Shown: piece by piece, positions 36,037 through 44,116 of the stretch | Position numbering within the stretch: position 1 is the stretch's first letter | Layout of the letters: each line of letters starts with the position of its first letter | Assembly: GCA_963698275.1 (NCBI GenBank) | Contig: CAVOQE010000001.1 | Span: 434,001 to 498,000 of the forward strand | Reading direction: 5' to 3' | Length of the DNA: 64,000 nt | Source of the DNA: Anderseniella sp963698275 | Lineage (GTDB): Bacteria; Pseudomonadota; Alphaproteobacteria; Rhizobiales; Aestuariivirgaceae | Position numbers and translations under genes: made by a program | Notes under the pieces: model-generated | Told to the model about the DNA's origin: nothing | Database searches by the model: none | The model's input: the letters and a program-made list of their open reading frames with translations, nothing else

Positions 36037-36798
36037 ATGGAGCAACTTATCTTTGAACGAGGGGGCAGTGGATTTCCGCTAGTGCTCGTGCATGGATATC
36101 TGGCCGGTGCCGGGATCTGGCGTGAACAGATTGACTACTTCCAGGACCGCTTTGATGTGCTGGCTGCCAACCTGCCGGGCTTCGGTGACAGTGCGCACCT
36201 GACAGCCCCCGGCACCATCAACGAATTCGCCGAGCAGGTGCTGGACGGGTTGCGGGCGCAAGGTGTCGAGCGGTTCCATCTGCTCGGTCATTCGATGGGC
36301 GGCATGATTGTTCAGGCGATGGCTGCGCGTGCACCGCACCGGATTGCCAGTCTCGTGTGTTATGGCACCGGCCCGGTCGGGGCGCTGCCTGACAGGTTCG
36401 AGACAATCGAAGCATCCCGTGTGCGTCTTGAAACGGACGGACTGGAGAAGACCGTCCGGCGAATTGCGGCCACCTGGTTTTTGCAAGGTGACGCGGCCGA
36501 CAGCTATGAGACATGTGTTGCACTCGGCCTGCAGGCATCCATGCAGGCCGCATTGGCAAGCCTGTCAGCCTGGGAAACCTGGGATGGACGGCCTGACCTG
36601 AACGCAATCGAGGCTGACACACTGGTTGTCTGGGGTGACCGGGACCGCTCATACGGCTGGCAGCAGCCGGAGGCATTGTGGCGCGGCATAGCAAACAGTT
36701 CGCTGGCTGTTGTGCCTGGCTGTGCCCACAATGTGCATATGGAAAAACCGAACCTGTTCAACACAATCGTTGGAGATTTCTTGCCCGCTACGTTGTAG
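36037..36798 (+). CDS. Alpha/beta hydrolase
   Basis: Soluble hydrolase of 253 residues. The nucleophile elbow is GHSMGG with Ser86; the acid is Asp201 or Asp203 in WGDRDRS, and the histidine is His231 or His234 in GCAHNVH. The oxyanion region is LVHGYLAGAG near residue 17. The ATG at 36037 is preferred over the TTG at 36016, although neither has an ideal ribosome site. It lies 50 bp after the ATPase gene and may be part of that operon; its substrate is unknown. Confidence 0.85.
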   Translation: MEQLIFERGGSGFPLVLVHGYLAGAGIWREQIDYFQDRFDVLAANLPGFGDSAHLTAPGTINEFAEQVLDGLRAQGVERFHLLGHSMGGMIVQAMAARAPHRIASLVCYGTGPVGALPDRFETIEASRVRLETDGLEKTVRRIAATWFLQGDAADSYETCVALGLQASMQAALASLSAWETWDGRPDLNAIEADTLVVWGDRDRSYGWQQPEALWRGIANSSLAVVPGCAHNVHMEKPNLFNTIVGDFLPATL

Positions 36799-36977
36799 GC
36801 CAGGGTGATTTCTTGATTCAATAAAGGGAGTAAAAGTGTTTGTTTTCAATATTTTATAAGACTTTTCCGATGGAGTGCAAACTGTGCCCGTCCGTGTTGT
36901 TCTAACCAAGACCTGAACCGTAGCCGCGGCTGCTTTTGCCGAAACAGCCGTTTCTTAAACCAGTAGGAGACTGTGAA

Positions 36978-37937
36978 ATGAGAAAAATTATTACCGGTGC
37001 AATTGTGGCACTTTCGATGACTGTATCGACTGCCGCTCTTGCCGTTGAAAAAGTGAATATCGGTGCACCTGCATGGACAGGCGCCCAGGCCATTGCTCAT
37101 CTCATTCAGGAGATCGTGGTTTCGAAAATCGGTGGCGAGGCCAACCTCGTGCCCGGTGACAATGCCGCAATCTTCGCGGCGATGGATGCCGGCAAGGGCG
37201 ACATCGATGTTCATCCCGATGTCTGGCTGCCCAACCAGAAGAGCTTTACCGACAAATATGTTGACGGCACCGGCAATGTTGCCCTGTCGGAAAATCCTTA
37301 TGAGGGCAAGCAGAGCTTTTGCGTCAGCAAGCAGTTTGCCGAAGCCAACAAGGTCACATCGATCTTCGACCTGGCCCGGCCCGAGATTGCCAAGCTGATG
37401 GACTCCGACGGCAACGGCAAGGGTGAGATCTGGATTGGTGCGCCGGGCTGGGCGTCCGCCAATGTGAACCAGGTCAAGGTGCGCGACTATGGCCTTTTAC
37501 CGTTCATGGAGCCGGTACGCGCCGATCAGTCGGTGATGACAGCGACCGTTGGTGATTCAATCAAGAAAGGTATCGGGTATGCATTCTACTGCTATTCACC
37601 TCATGCCATCTGGTTCCAGCATGATGTTGTGCGCCTGGAAGAGCCTGCGTTCGATCCGGCCAAGTACAAGGCATTGCAGCCGTCGGAAGATCCCAACTGG
37701 TATGAGAACTCAAAGGTGATGACCGAGGATGCGCTCAAGAAGGTGCAGATCGCCTATTCGAAATCGCTCGCTGAGCGCTCGCCTGCGATCACCGACCTGT
37801 TGAAGAACATCAAGCTTACCGGAGAAGATGTGTCCAGCTTCGCTTTCCAGATCGAAAGCGGCAAGTCGGCAGACGAGGTTGCCAAGGAATGGGTCAAGGC
37901 CAACTCAGCCCGCGTTGACAGCTGGCTTGGTTTGTAA
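36978..37937 (+). CDS. Glycine betaine/proline-type ABC receptor (OpuAC family)
   Basis: Periplasmic receptor of 319 residues with a signal peptide (IITGAIVALSMTVSTAALA). VNIGAPAWTGAQAIAHLIQEIV and DIDVHPDVWLPNQ follow the OpuAC/ProX pattern for quaternary amines. TAGGAGA lies before the ATG. The 179-bp gap upstream is AT-rich and probably holds the promoter. The ligand may be a betaine, choline or proline betaine; a betaine-type oxygenase locus lies 9 kb downstream. Confidence 0.88.
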   Translation: MRKIITGAIVALSMTVSTAALAVEKVNIGAPAWTGAQAIAHLIQEIVVSKIGGEANLVPGDNAAIFAAMDAGKGDIDVHPDVWLPNQKSFTDKYVDGTGNVALSENPYEGKQSFCVSKQFAEANKVTSIFDLARPEIAKLMDSDGNGKGEIWIGAPGWASANVNQVKVRDYGLLPFMEPVRADQSVMTATVGDSIKKGIGYAFYCYSPHAIWFQHDVVRLEEPAFDPAKYKALQPSEDPNWYENSKVMTEDALKKVQIAYSKSLAERSPAITDLLKNIKLTGEDVSSFAFQIESGKSADEVAKEWVKANSARVDSWLGL

Positions 37938-37961
37938 GGTGCAGACCTGACCAACACCATT

Positions 37962-37988
37962 CCGGTGCCCGGCAGGGTCGGGCACCGG
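37962..37988 (+). terminator. Stem-loop between receptor and ATPase genes
   Basis: CCGGTGCCCG, 7-base loop, CGGGCACCGG: a perfect 10-bp stem followed by TTCCTTTG. It probably acts as an attenuator giving more receptor than transporter, like the one after the GltI-like gene. Confidence 0.65.
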
Positions 37989-38026
37989 TTCCTTTGAATT
38001 CCTGCAATCCTGGATCGGTCGTTCCC

Positions 38027-39088
38027 ATGAGCAATAGCGGATATGCCATAGAGATTTCCAATGTCTGGAAGATATTCGGCGACAAGGCGGATGCCGCGCT
38101 TGCCGACATCAAGGCCAACGGCCTGACCAAGAAGCAGGTTCTGGAAAAACATGCCTGTGTCATCGGTGTGGCCGATGCCAGCATGCAGATCAGGCCCGGT
38201 GAAATCTTCTGTGTCATGGGCCTGTCCGGCAGCGGTAAGTCCACTCTGGTGCGCCATATCAACCGCCTGCTGGAACCAACCGCCGGGCGGATTATCGTCA
38301 ATGGTGAGGATATCATGGCGATGGCGCCTGATGTGCTGCGCAAATACCGCAACGAACACATCTCCATGGTGTTTCAGAATTTTGGCCTGATGCCGCATCG
38401 CTCGGTCCTCGACAATGTGGCGATGCCGCTGGAAATCCGCGGCATCAACAAGAATGAACGCATTGAGATCGCCGAACGCACCATTGACCTGGTGGAACTG
38501 ACCGGCTGGGGCAACAAGTTTGCCCATGAGCTGTCCGGCGGCATGCAGCAGCGGGTAGGGCTGGCCAGGGCGCTGGCGGCAGACCCGGAAATCCTGCTGA
38601 TGGACGAACCGTTCAGCGCGCTTGATCCGCTGATCAGGCGGCAGTTGCAGAACGAGTTCATGAAGCTCGCCTCGCAAATGAACAAGACAACGGTGTTCAT
38701 CACCCACGATCTGGATGAAGCGGTTCGCATCGGGGACCGTATCGCCATCATGCGCGACGGACGGGTGGTTCAGACCGGTACGTCGGAAGACATTGTTCTC
38801 AATCCGGCAGATGACTATGTGGCCGACTTTGTCGCCGGCATATCGCGGCTGAAGGTGGTGCGTGCGCATGCGGTCATGCAGGACATGACGGCGTTTGAAA
38901 CTGCTCATGGCGGCTTGACGAAAACCGCCAAGACCTTTGCACAGGATGCAAATCTCAAAGAGCTGATCGACCATGCCATTTTATCGGAAGACCCGGTCGC
39001 GGTCGTCAATGGGAAAGGCGCGCGCGTCGGGGTGATCACTCGGGCAGACCTGCTGCGCACGGTGGTCGAAGGTACGGAGACATCATGA
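38027..39088 (+). CDS. Glycine betaine/proline ABC ATPase (ProV-like)
   Basis: ATPase of 353 residues. It has the ProV-type N-terminus with VWKIFGDKADAALADIKANGLTK before Walker A (LSGSGKST near residue 66), the signature LSGGMQQR near 168, Walker B LLMDEPFSALDP near 188, and a CBS-like C-terminal part after residue 285 that in this family can sense ionic strength. The ATG at 38027 gives the conserved start but has a weak ribosome site. It overlaps the permease start by four bases. Confidence 0.92.
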   Translation: MSNSGYAIEISNVWKIFGDKADAALADIKANGLTKKQVLEKHACVIGVADASMQIRPGEIFCVMGLSGSGKSTLVRHINRLLEPTAGRIIVNGEDIMAMAPDVLRKYRNEHISMVFQNFGLMPHRSVLDNVAMPLEIRGINKNERIEIAERTIDLVELTGWGNKFAHELSGGMQQRVGLARALAADPEILLMDEPFSALDPLIRRQLQNEFMKLASQMNKTTVFITHDLDEAVRIGDRIAIMRDGRVVQTGTSEDIVLNPADDYVADFVAGISRLKVVRAHAVMQDMTAFETAHGGLTKTAKTFAQDANLKELIDHAILSEDPVAVVNGKGARVGVITRADLLRTVVEGTETS

Positions 39089-40626
39089 TGAACACCGATC
39101 CGGTCATTGCCAACCAGTCGTCAGAGCAACTTGCAGAGAGCCGCGCTGAAAACCGCGACGAACTGATTCGGGAGTTTGTAGAGACAAACCCTGACTATTA
39201 CCGTCAACAGTTTGCAAGGATCGGTGCCAGGTCCGGGTTCACCTGGACCTTCAACATGATGGCAGCGCTGCTGGGACCGATCTGGTACGGCATGCGCGGG
39301 CTTTGGAACTGGGGCCTGCCGTTTGTCATCCTGGAGACCTTTGCCTTCATCCAGATTGCCCGCGGCAGTTTCGGTGATCTGGGGGCTGATGCGAGGGACA
39401 GGATTGCGCAGATCGAGGGCACGCTTGCCTTCCGAAACCAGCAACTGGAAGCTGCCATCTCCAAGAATGCCGACAATGTCGATGTGTTCAGGCGAACCAT
39501 CAAGTCGCTGGAAACCGCCATTGCAGATATCCAGGCCGAGATCGTGGTGGCAGAGGCCAACGCGATCTGGATTGTCCTGTTCGGACTGGTGATGCTGGCT
39601 GCGGTCAAGGTGGCCGAAGGCATCATGGCCAATCCGGCCCTTGAAAGCCGGTTCTCGCAATGGCTGTCCGACCGGTCCATCAAGTTCGGGCTCGACAGTG
39701 TGCGAACAGCTACAAGCGCGGTGTTCGTGTTGCTGATTTTTGCGGTCTCCATCGTGCATTTTGCGTTTCCGGGGACCGTGTCCTGGCTCGCGGTTTTTCC
39801 AACCGACGTCAATATCCGGTTGACGGCAATCAAGCTCGTCGAGCAGTTTTTCGAGTTTGTGCGCTCATCCGGGCAGTGGGCGTTTGATTTTATCAGCTAT
39901 GGAATCCGGGTCGTGCTGGATGGCCTGGAAGTTCTGTTCGTTGCCACGCCATGGCCGGTGATCGCCAGTTTCATTATTCTGCTGACATGGCTGTCGGCGG
40001 GTTCTCTGGCGGCTCTCGCGTCTGCCGGTTTCCTGGCCTATATGGGCCTGTTCGGTTTCTGGGAAAAGGCAATGACAACGCTGGCGCTGCTGGGCACAGC
40101 CGCCTGCATCTCGATTATCCTTGGCATTCCATTGGGCCTGTTCTGTGCCAGGCGCCCGAGGTTCTATGCAATCATCCGCCCGATCATGGACTTCATGCAG
40201 ACCATGCCGTCCTTCGTGTTCATGATCCCGGTCATTGCCTTCTTCAGTGTCGGCAAACCGGCGGCTGTCATTACGACAATGATTTTCGGTGGAACACCAG
40301 TGGTGCGCCTGACAGTGCTTGGCATGCGCGGTGTGCCGGAAGCGGTCAGGGAAGCCGCAATCGCTTATGGCGCCTCGAAATGGTACCTGCTGACCCGGGT
40401 TGACCTGCCGCTGGCCTCACCGTCCATACTGGCCGGTATCAACCAGACGATCATGCTCTCTCTCGCCATGGTGGTGGTGGCATCGCTGATCGGCGCCAAG
40501 GGCCTCGGTGAGGACGTGCTGGAAGCACTGCAGTATTCCTCGGTCGGCCAGGGCATTCTGGCAGGCTTCGCCATCCTGTTCTGCGCCATGATCCTCAACC
40601 GGGTGATACAGGGCCAGCGGGACTAA
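39085..40626 (+). CDS. Glycine betaine/proline ABC permease with N-terminal extension
   Basis: ProW-like permease of 513 residues, about 150-200 more than usual. Residues 35-95 (YYRQQFARIGARSGFTWTFN, LLGPIWYGMRGLWNW) resemble the DUF2628 type of small membrane module. Residues about 105-150 are predicted coiled coil (RIAQIEGTLAFRNQQLEAAI). The transport domain starts near residue 300, with TMPSFVFMIPVIAFF and GVPEAVREAAIAYGASKWYLL near residue 430. The extension may sense osmotic state or bind a partner. The start ATGATG overlaps the ATPase stop. Confidence 0.88.
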   Translation: MMNTDPVIANQSSEQLAESRAENRDELIREFVETNPDYYRQQFARIGARSGFTWTFNMMAALLGPIWYGMRGLWNWGLPFVILETFAFIQIARGSFGDLGADARDRIAQIEGTLAFRNQQLEAAISKNADNVDVFRRTIKSLETAIADIQAEIVVAEANAIWIVLFGLVMLAAVKVAEGIMANPALESRFSQWLSDRSIKFGLDSVRTATSAVFVLLIFAVSIVHFAFPGTVSWLAVFPTDVNIRLTAIKLVEQFFEFVRSSGQWAFDFISYGIRVVLDGLEVLFVATPWPVIASFIILLTWLSAGSLAALASAGFLAYMGLFGFWEKAMTTLALLGTAACISIILGIPLGLFCARRPRFYAIIRPIMDFMQTMPSFVFMIPVIAFFSVGKPAAVITTMIFGGTPVVRLTVLGMRGVPEAVREAAIAYGASKWYLLTRVDLPLASPSILAGINQTIMLSLAMVVVASLIGAKGLGEDVLEALQYSSVGQGILAGFAILFCAMILNRVIQGQRD

Positions 40627-40651
40627 ACCGAAAAGGCTCTGGGGGTTCGCA

Positions 40652-42160
40652 TCAAGTCTCGACGGTTGGGCTTCGCATGCGCCGGTACTGTTTCCAGCCC
40701 GCAACCAGGATCGGTGTGAGCCACAACATAATGGTGACGACGCCGAGGGTTGCCGCGATGGGGCGTGAGAAGAAGCCTAACATGCTGCCGTCAGCCTTGA
40801 TCATCGACGCCATGAAATTGTCCTCGACCATGCCGCCCAGAACAATGCCGAGAATGGCAGGTGCCACCGGAAAGCCGTTTTCCTCCATCAGGTAGGCGAC
40901 GATACCGAGAACGAGCATCACCGTGATGCCGAAGACCGTGTTGTTGATGGCGAATGCGCCGACCATGCAGAACATGAGGATCAGCGGCATCAGCACGCGG
41001 CGCGGAATTTTCAGTATCTGGCGTGACAGCCTGATGGCAGCGAAGCCGAGCGGCAGCAGGGCCAGATTGGCAATAAAGAACGCAATGAACACGGCATAGA
41101 TCAGTTCCGGGCTCTGGATGAACACCATCGGTCCGGGGTTCATGCCCTTCATGTAGAGGACGCCGATGACGATGGCGGTTATGGAATCGCCGGGAATGCC
41201 AAAGACAATTGCCGGCACCCAGGCACCGGCCAGGCTGGCATTGTTGGCAGAGCCTGCATCAACCAGCCCTTCGGGGTGACCGGTGCCGAATTTCTCAGGT
41301 TCCCTTGATCGCTTCTTGGAAATGGCATAGCAGATCCAGGCCGCAATATCGGCTCCCGCACCCGGCAATATGCCAACCACGGCGCCAATGGAACTGCCGC
41401 GGACAATGTTGAACTTGTAGCGTAACAGGATCGGGCCGAGACCGGAAAATATGCTGCCGACGGATTGCTGCGGCACCTCGATGACGGTGCGTGTGGAGGC
41501 CACGTAGCGCAACACTTCGGAGATGGCAAACATGCCGATCATGGCCGGAATGAAACTCACGCCCCCCATCAGTTCGATATTGCCGAAGGTGAAGCGCGGG
41601 TGTCCTGCCGTGCCGTCGATGCCGATGGTGGCAATGAACAGCCCGATCAGCAATGACACGAAGCCCTTTATGGTGGAGCCGGTTGAAATGATGACGGCGC
41701 AGGAAAGCCCCAGGCAGGCCAGCCAGAAATACTCGAACGATGAGAACTGAATAGCGAACTCGGCAAGGGCCGGCGCGCTGAGCGACAGAACAATAGACCC
41801 GGTCAGCCCGCCGATAACCGATGTGACCAGGGCGATGCCGAGGGCGCGTTCGGCCAGCCCCTTTTTTGTCATGGCATAGGCCTCGTCGCAATAGGCGGCA
41901 GACGCAGGGGTGCCGGGAATACGCAGAAGGGCGCCGGGAATGTCTCCGGCAAAGATTGCCGTGGCAACCGTCGCGACGATTGCCGCAATGGCGGGAACCG
42001 GGTCCATGAAGAAGGTGAACGGTATCAGAAGCGCCGTTGCCATGGTGGCGGTGAGCCCGGGAATGGCACCGACAAACAGGCCGAACATGGCTGCCAGAAG
42101 CATCACGCCCAACGTGTAAGGGTCGGTTACAAGGGTAAGGGCTTTGAGGACTGTTTCCAT
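40652..42160 (-). CDS. Tripartite tricarboxylate transporter large subunit (TctA-like)
   Basis: Membrane protein of 502 residues with about twelve segments. The TctA marks GAIPGLTATMATALLIP near residue 30 and GSSIGAVVGILPGAGADIAAW near 257 are visible, with GIPGDS near 340. The ATG at 42160 follows the tctB stop by one base; an open frame extends to 42220 but overlaps tctB. It probably imports a carboxylate together with the receptor encoded at 42727. Confidence 0.94.
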   Translation of the reverse strand: METVLKALTLVTDPYTLGVMLLAAMFGLFVGAIPGLTATMATALLIPFTFFMDPVPAIAAIVATVATAIFAGDIPGALLRIPGTPASAAYCDEAYAMTKKGLAERALGIALVTSVIGGLTGSIVLSLSAPALAEFAIQFSSFEYFWLACLGLSCAVIISTGSTIKGFVSLLIGLFIATIGIDGTAGHPRFTFGNIELMGGVSFIPAMIGMFAISEVLRYVASTRTVIEVPQQSVGSIFSGLGPILLRYKFNIVRGSSIGAVVGILPGAGADIAAWICYAISKKRSREPEKFGTGHPEGLVDAGSANNASLAGAWVPAIVFGIPGDSITAIVIGVLYMKGMNPGPMVFIQSPELIYAVFIAFFIANLALLPLGFAAIRLSRQILKIPRRVLMPLILMFCMVGAFAINNTVFGITVMLVLGIVAYLMEENGFPVAPAILGIVLGGMVEDNFMASMIKADGSMLGFFSRPIAATLGVVTIMLWLTPILVAGWKQYRRMRSPTVET

Positions 42161-42161
42161 G

Positions 42162-42635
42162 TCACCACGCAACCGGTAACAGCAGGCCCCAGGGCAGGGG
42201 CACCAGCAGCAGTTTTGCAAACAGTGAATGGATCACCATGGTGGAGATGGCGGCAATGATGACACTGGCGGCCAGACTGGAACCAAGCCTGACCAGCAGC
42301 ACGGTCTGGATCAGCAGGGCAGTGGGAATGAAGCCCAGCCAGGTCGAGAACAAGATGTAGAAAACGACGCTGCCAACCAGAATGAAGACATTGACCACAT
42401 TGCCGCGATCGTGTGCCCAATCTCCCACGACCACCAATGGCTGGGTTGCCCGCTGCGCCCAGCCGCGCGCAATCAGGATGCCGCCAAACAGCATAAGCCC
42501 CGCACCGATTATGATGGGGAACAGATCCGGGCCGTAGTCCTGTCCGTGCAGTCTTGGAAATGTGCGTGTGTAGGAGATTTCCGCAATTGCGAAAACAATC
42601 AGGATCACGCCAAACACACTGTCATTGAACCGCAT
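42162..42635 (-). CDS. Tripartite tricarboxylate transporter small subunit (TctB-like)
   Basis: Membrane protein of 157 residues with four hydrophobic segments and the usual TctB opening (DSVFGVILIVFAIAEI, GPDLFPIIIGAGLMLFG). It lies between the receptor and TctA genes, in the order receptor-small-large on the minus strand. Confidence 0.9.
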   Translation of the reverse strand: MRFNDSVFGVILIVFAIAEISYTRTFPRLHGQDYGPDLFPIIIGAGLMLFGGILIARGWAQRATQPLVVVGDWAHDRGNVVNVFILVGSVVFYILFSTWLGFIPTALLIQTVLLVRLGSSLAASVIIAAISTMVIHSLFAKLLLVPLPWGLLLPVAW

Positions 42636-42664
42636 GACCGAACTATCGCTCCCGGGTGTCTGAA

Positions 42665-42700
42665 AAGAAAGGCGCGCTGCAATCGCAGCGAACCTTTCTT
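42665..42700 (-). terminator. Stem-loop between tctC and tctB
   Basis: AAGAAAGG pairs with CCTTTCTT and an inner CGCTGC pairs with GCAGCG around a 4-base loop. Read on the minus strand, the outer arm ends in CTTTCTTTTC, a T-rich tail, so it can act as an attenuator after the receptor gene. Confidence 0.75.
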
Positions 42701-42726
42701 CTCAAAGATGCTTGCAGACCGGTCAG

Positions 42727-43710
42727 CTACTTGGCCAGGCCTACGGCTTTCATTACCGTGCCGAGCGAGGCGTCACTTTCCTCCATCCAGGTGGCGAATT
42801 CCGCACCCGGTTTCCACACCAGACCGAAGCCGCGGCCTTTCATGAACTCCTGAAACTCCGCGGAATTCCAGACTTTTTCCAGTGCCGCAGTCAGTTTGGC
42901 AGTTGCCTCATCCGGCATGCCTTTCGGGCCTGCCACGCCACGCCATGCGGCCATTTTCCAGTCGAGCCCTGATGCTTCCTTCAAGGTCGGTACATCGGGA
43001 AAGGCGCCCAGTTTGACATCGTCCATGACGGCCAGCGACTTGACCTTGCCGGCACTGATCAGGGCCGATGCTTCGACGACTGAGCAGGTCACGATGTCAA
43101 CACCGCCTGCGACCAGTTCCTGCAATCCGGGCGCCGCTCCCTTTGAGGGAACCCACGGGGCTGCTGCCGGATCGGCACCAGCGGTGTTCAGCATGCCTGC
43201 CAGCGCCAGATGCCAGATGCCGCCCTGGCCGGTTCCGGATGCTTTGAATTTGCCGGGATTTGCCTTGATGGCATCTACAACGTCTTTGGCGGTTTTCCAC
43301 TCACTGTCGGCGCGCACCTGCAGGCCTGCGGCATCGTAATTATACAACGCTATCGGCGTGTAATCCTTGCCGGTAAGCTCGGTCAGGCCGGCCCAGTGCA
43401 TCATGCCGATTTCAACGGTAACGACGCCGATGGTGTATCCGTCGGGAGCAGCATTTGCGATGGCTGAATGGCCGACAACGCCGCTGCCGCCGGTACGATT
43501 GACAACATTGACCGGTTGGCCGAGTTCGTCTTTCAGCAGGCCGGCGATCATGCGGCCGGTTGCATCGGTGCCGCCTCCGGCACCCCACGGTACGATGAGG
43601 GTAATGGGACGCTCCGGATATTCGGCCGCTGCCGGCAGGGCAGCGATTGCAGTCATGAATCCGGCCATAGCGAACATGGCGGTTTTACTCAAAATTCGGC
43701 GATTCAGCAT
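42727..43710 (-). CDS. Tripartite tricarboxylate receptor (TctC/Bug family)
   Basis: Periplasmic receptor of 327 residues with a signal peptide (ILSKTAMFAMAGFMTAIAALPAAA). YPERPITLIVPWGAGGGTDATGR is the typical Bug-family start of the mature protein. AGGGAG lies before the ATG at 43710; the frame continues upstream to 43785 without support. Ligands in this family range over di- and tricarboxylates and aromatic acids, so the substrate is unknown. Confidence 0.92.
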   Translation of the reverse strand: MLNRRILSKTAMFAMAGFMTAIAALPAAAEYPERPITLIVPWGAGGGTDATGRMIAGLLKDELGQPVNVVNRTGGSGVVGHSAIANAAPDGYTIGVVTVEIGMMHWAGLTELTGKDYTPIALYNYDAAGLQVRADSEWKTAKDVVDAIKANPGKFKASGTGQGGIWHLALAGMLNTAGADPAAAPWVPSKGAAPGLQELVAGGVDIVTCSVVEASALISAGKVKSLAVMDDVKLGAFPDVPTLKEASGLDWKMAAWRGVAGPKGMPDEATAKLTAALEKVWNSAEFQEFMKGRGFGLVWKPGAEFATWMEESDASLGTVMKAVGLAK

Positions 43711-44116
43711 CTTGTTGTTTCTCCCTTGGTCAATCTGACAAACATTTACCGTCCGTTGTCGTGCTTGATATTGGTACGAGGGCACACGCCATCGCCAGAA
43801 AAGTGTGACCCATGTCGATCAATGGGACAAGGTGCGATTGTCTGACAATGCAGACATATTCCCGGCCCGGGGTGGCATGGCGGTCTCGTACTCTGCTGGA
43901 TGTGAACCTGAGCGCAAATCATCATTGGCTTGCTGCGCTGCAGCATAGATGGCATTATAGTGCTGTATCGCGTCGGTGCCGCTGTTGCTTTGCGGACAAG
44001 TCATCAGCTCATCAGCGCCCTGAATTCTGCCATCCTGAAAGGACAACATCATTTCCACCGCCGCCTTCGCCAGCCAGAACCCGTCCCAGGTACGCGATGC
44101 TTCCAAGGATGCCCCA
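43711..44116. other. Intergenic region between divergent tctC and ppc
   Basis: 406 bp without a convincing gene. It should hold promoters for both directions. ATTGTC-T-GACAAT at 43837-43849 is a perfect 6-bp palindrome and a possible operator. Directly before ppc, the frame is open from 44039 and reads on into the gene (see ppc entry). Confidence 0.5.

Noticed and set aside
36836..36859. A seven-codon frame starting GTG after AAGGGAG before the betaine receptor
   Set aside because: It is too short to support as a leader peptide, and no attenuator structure directly follows it.
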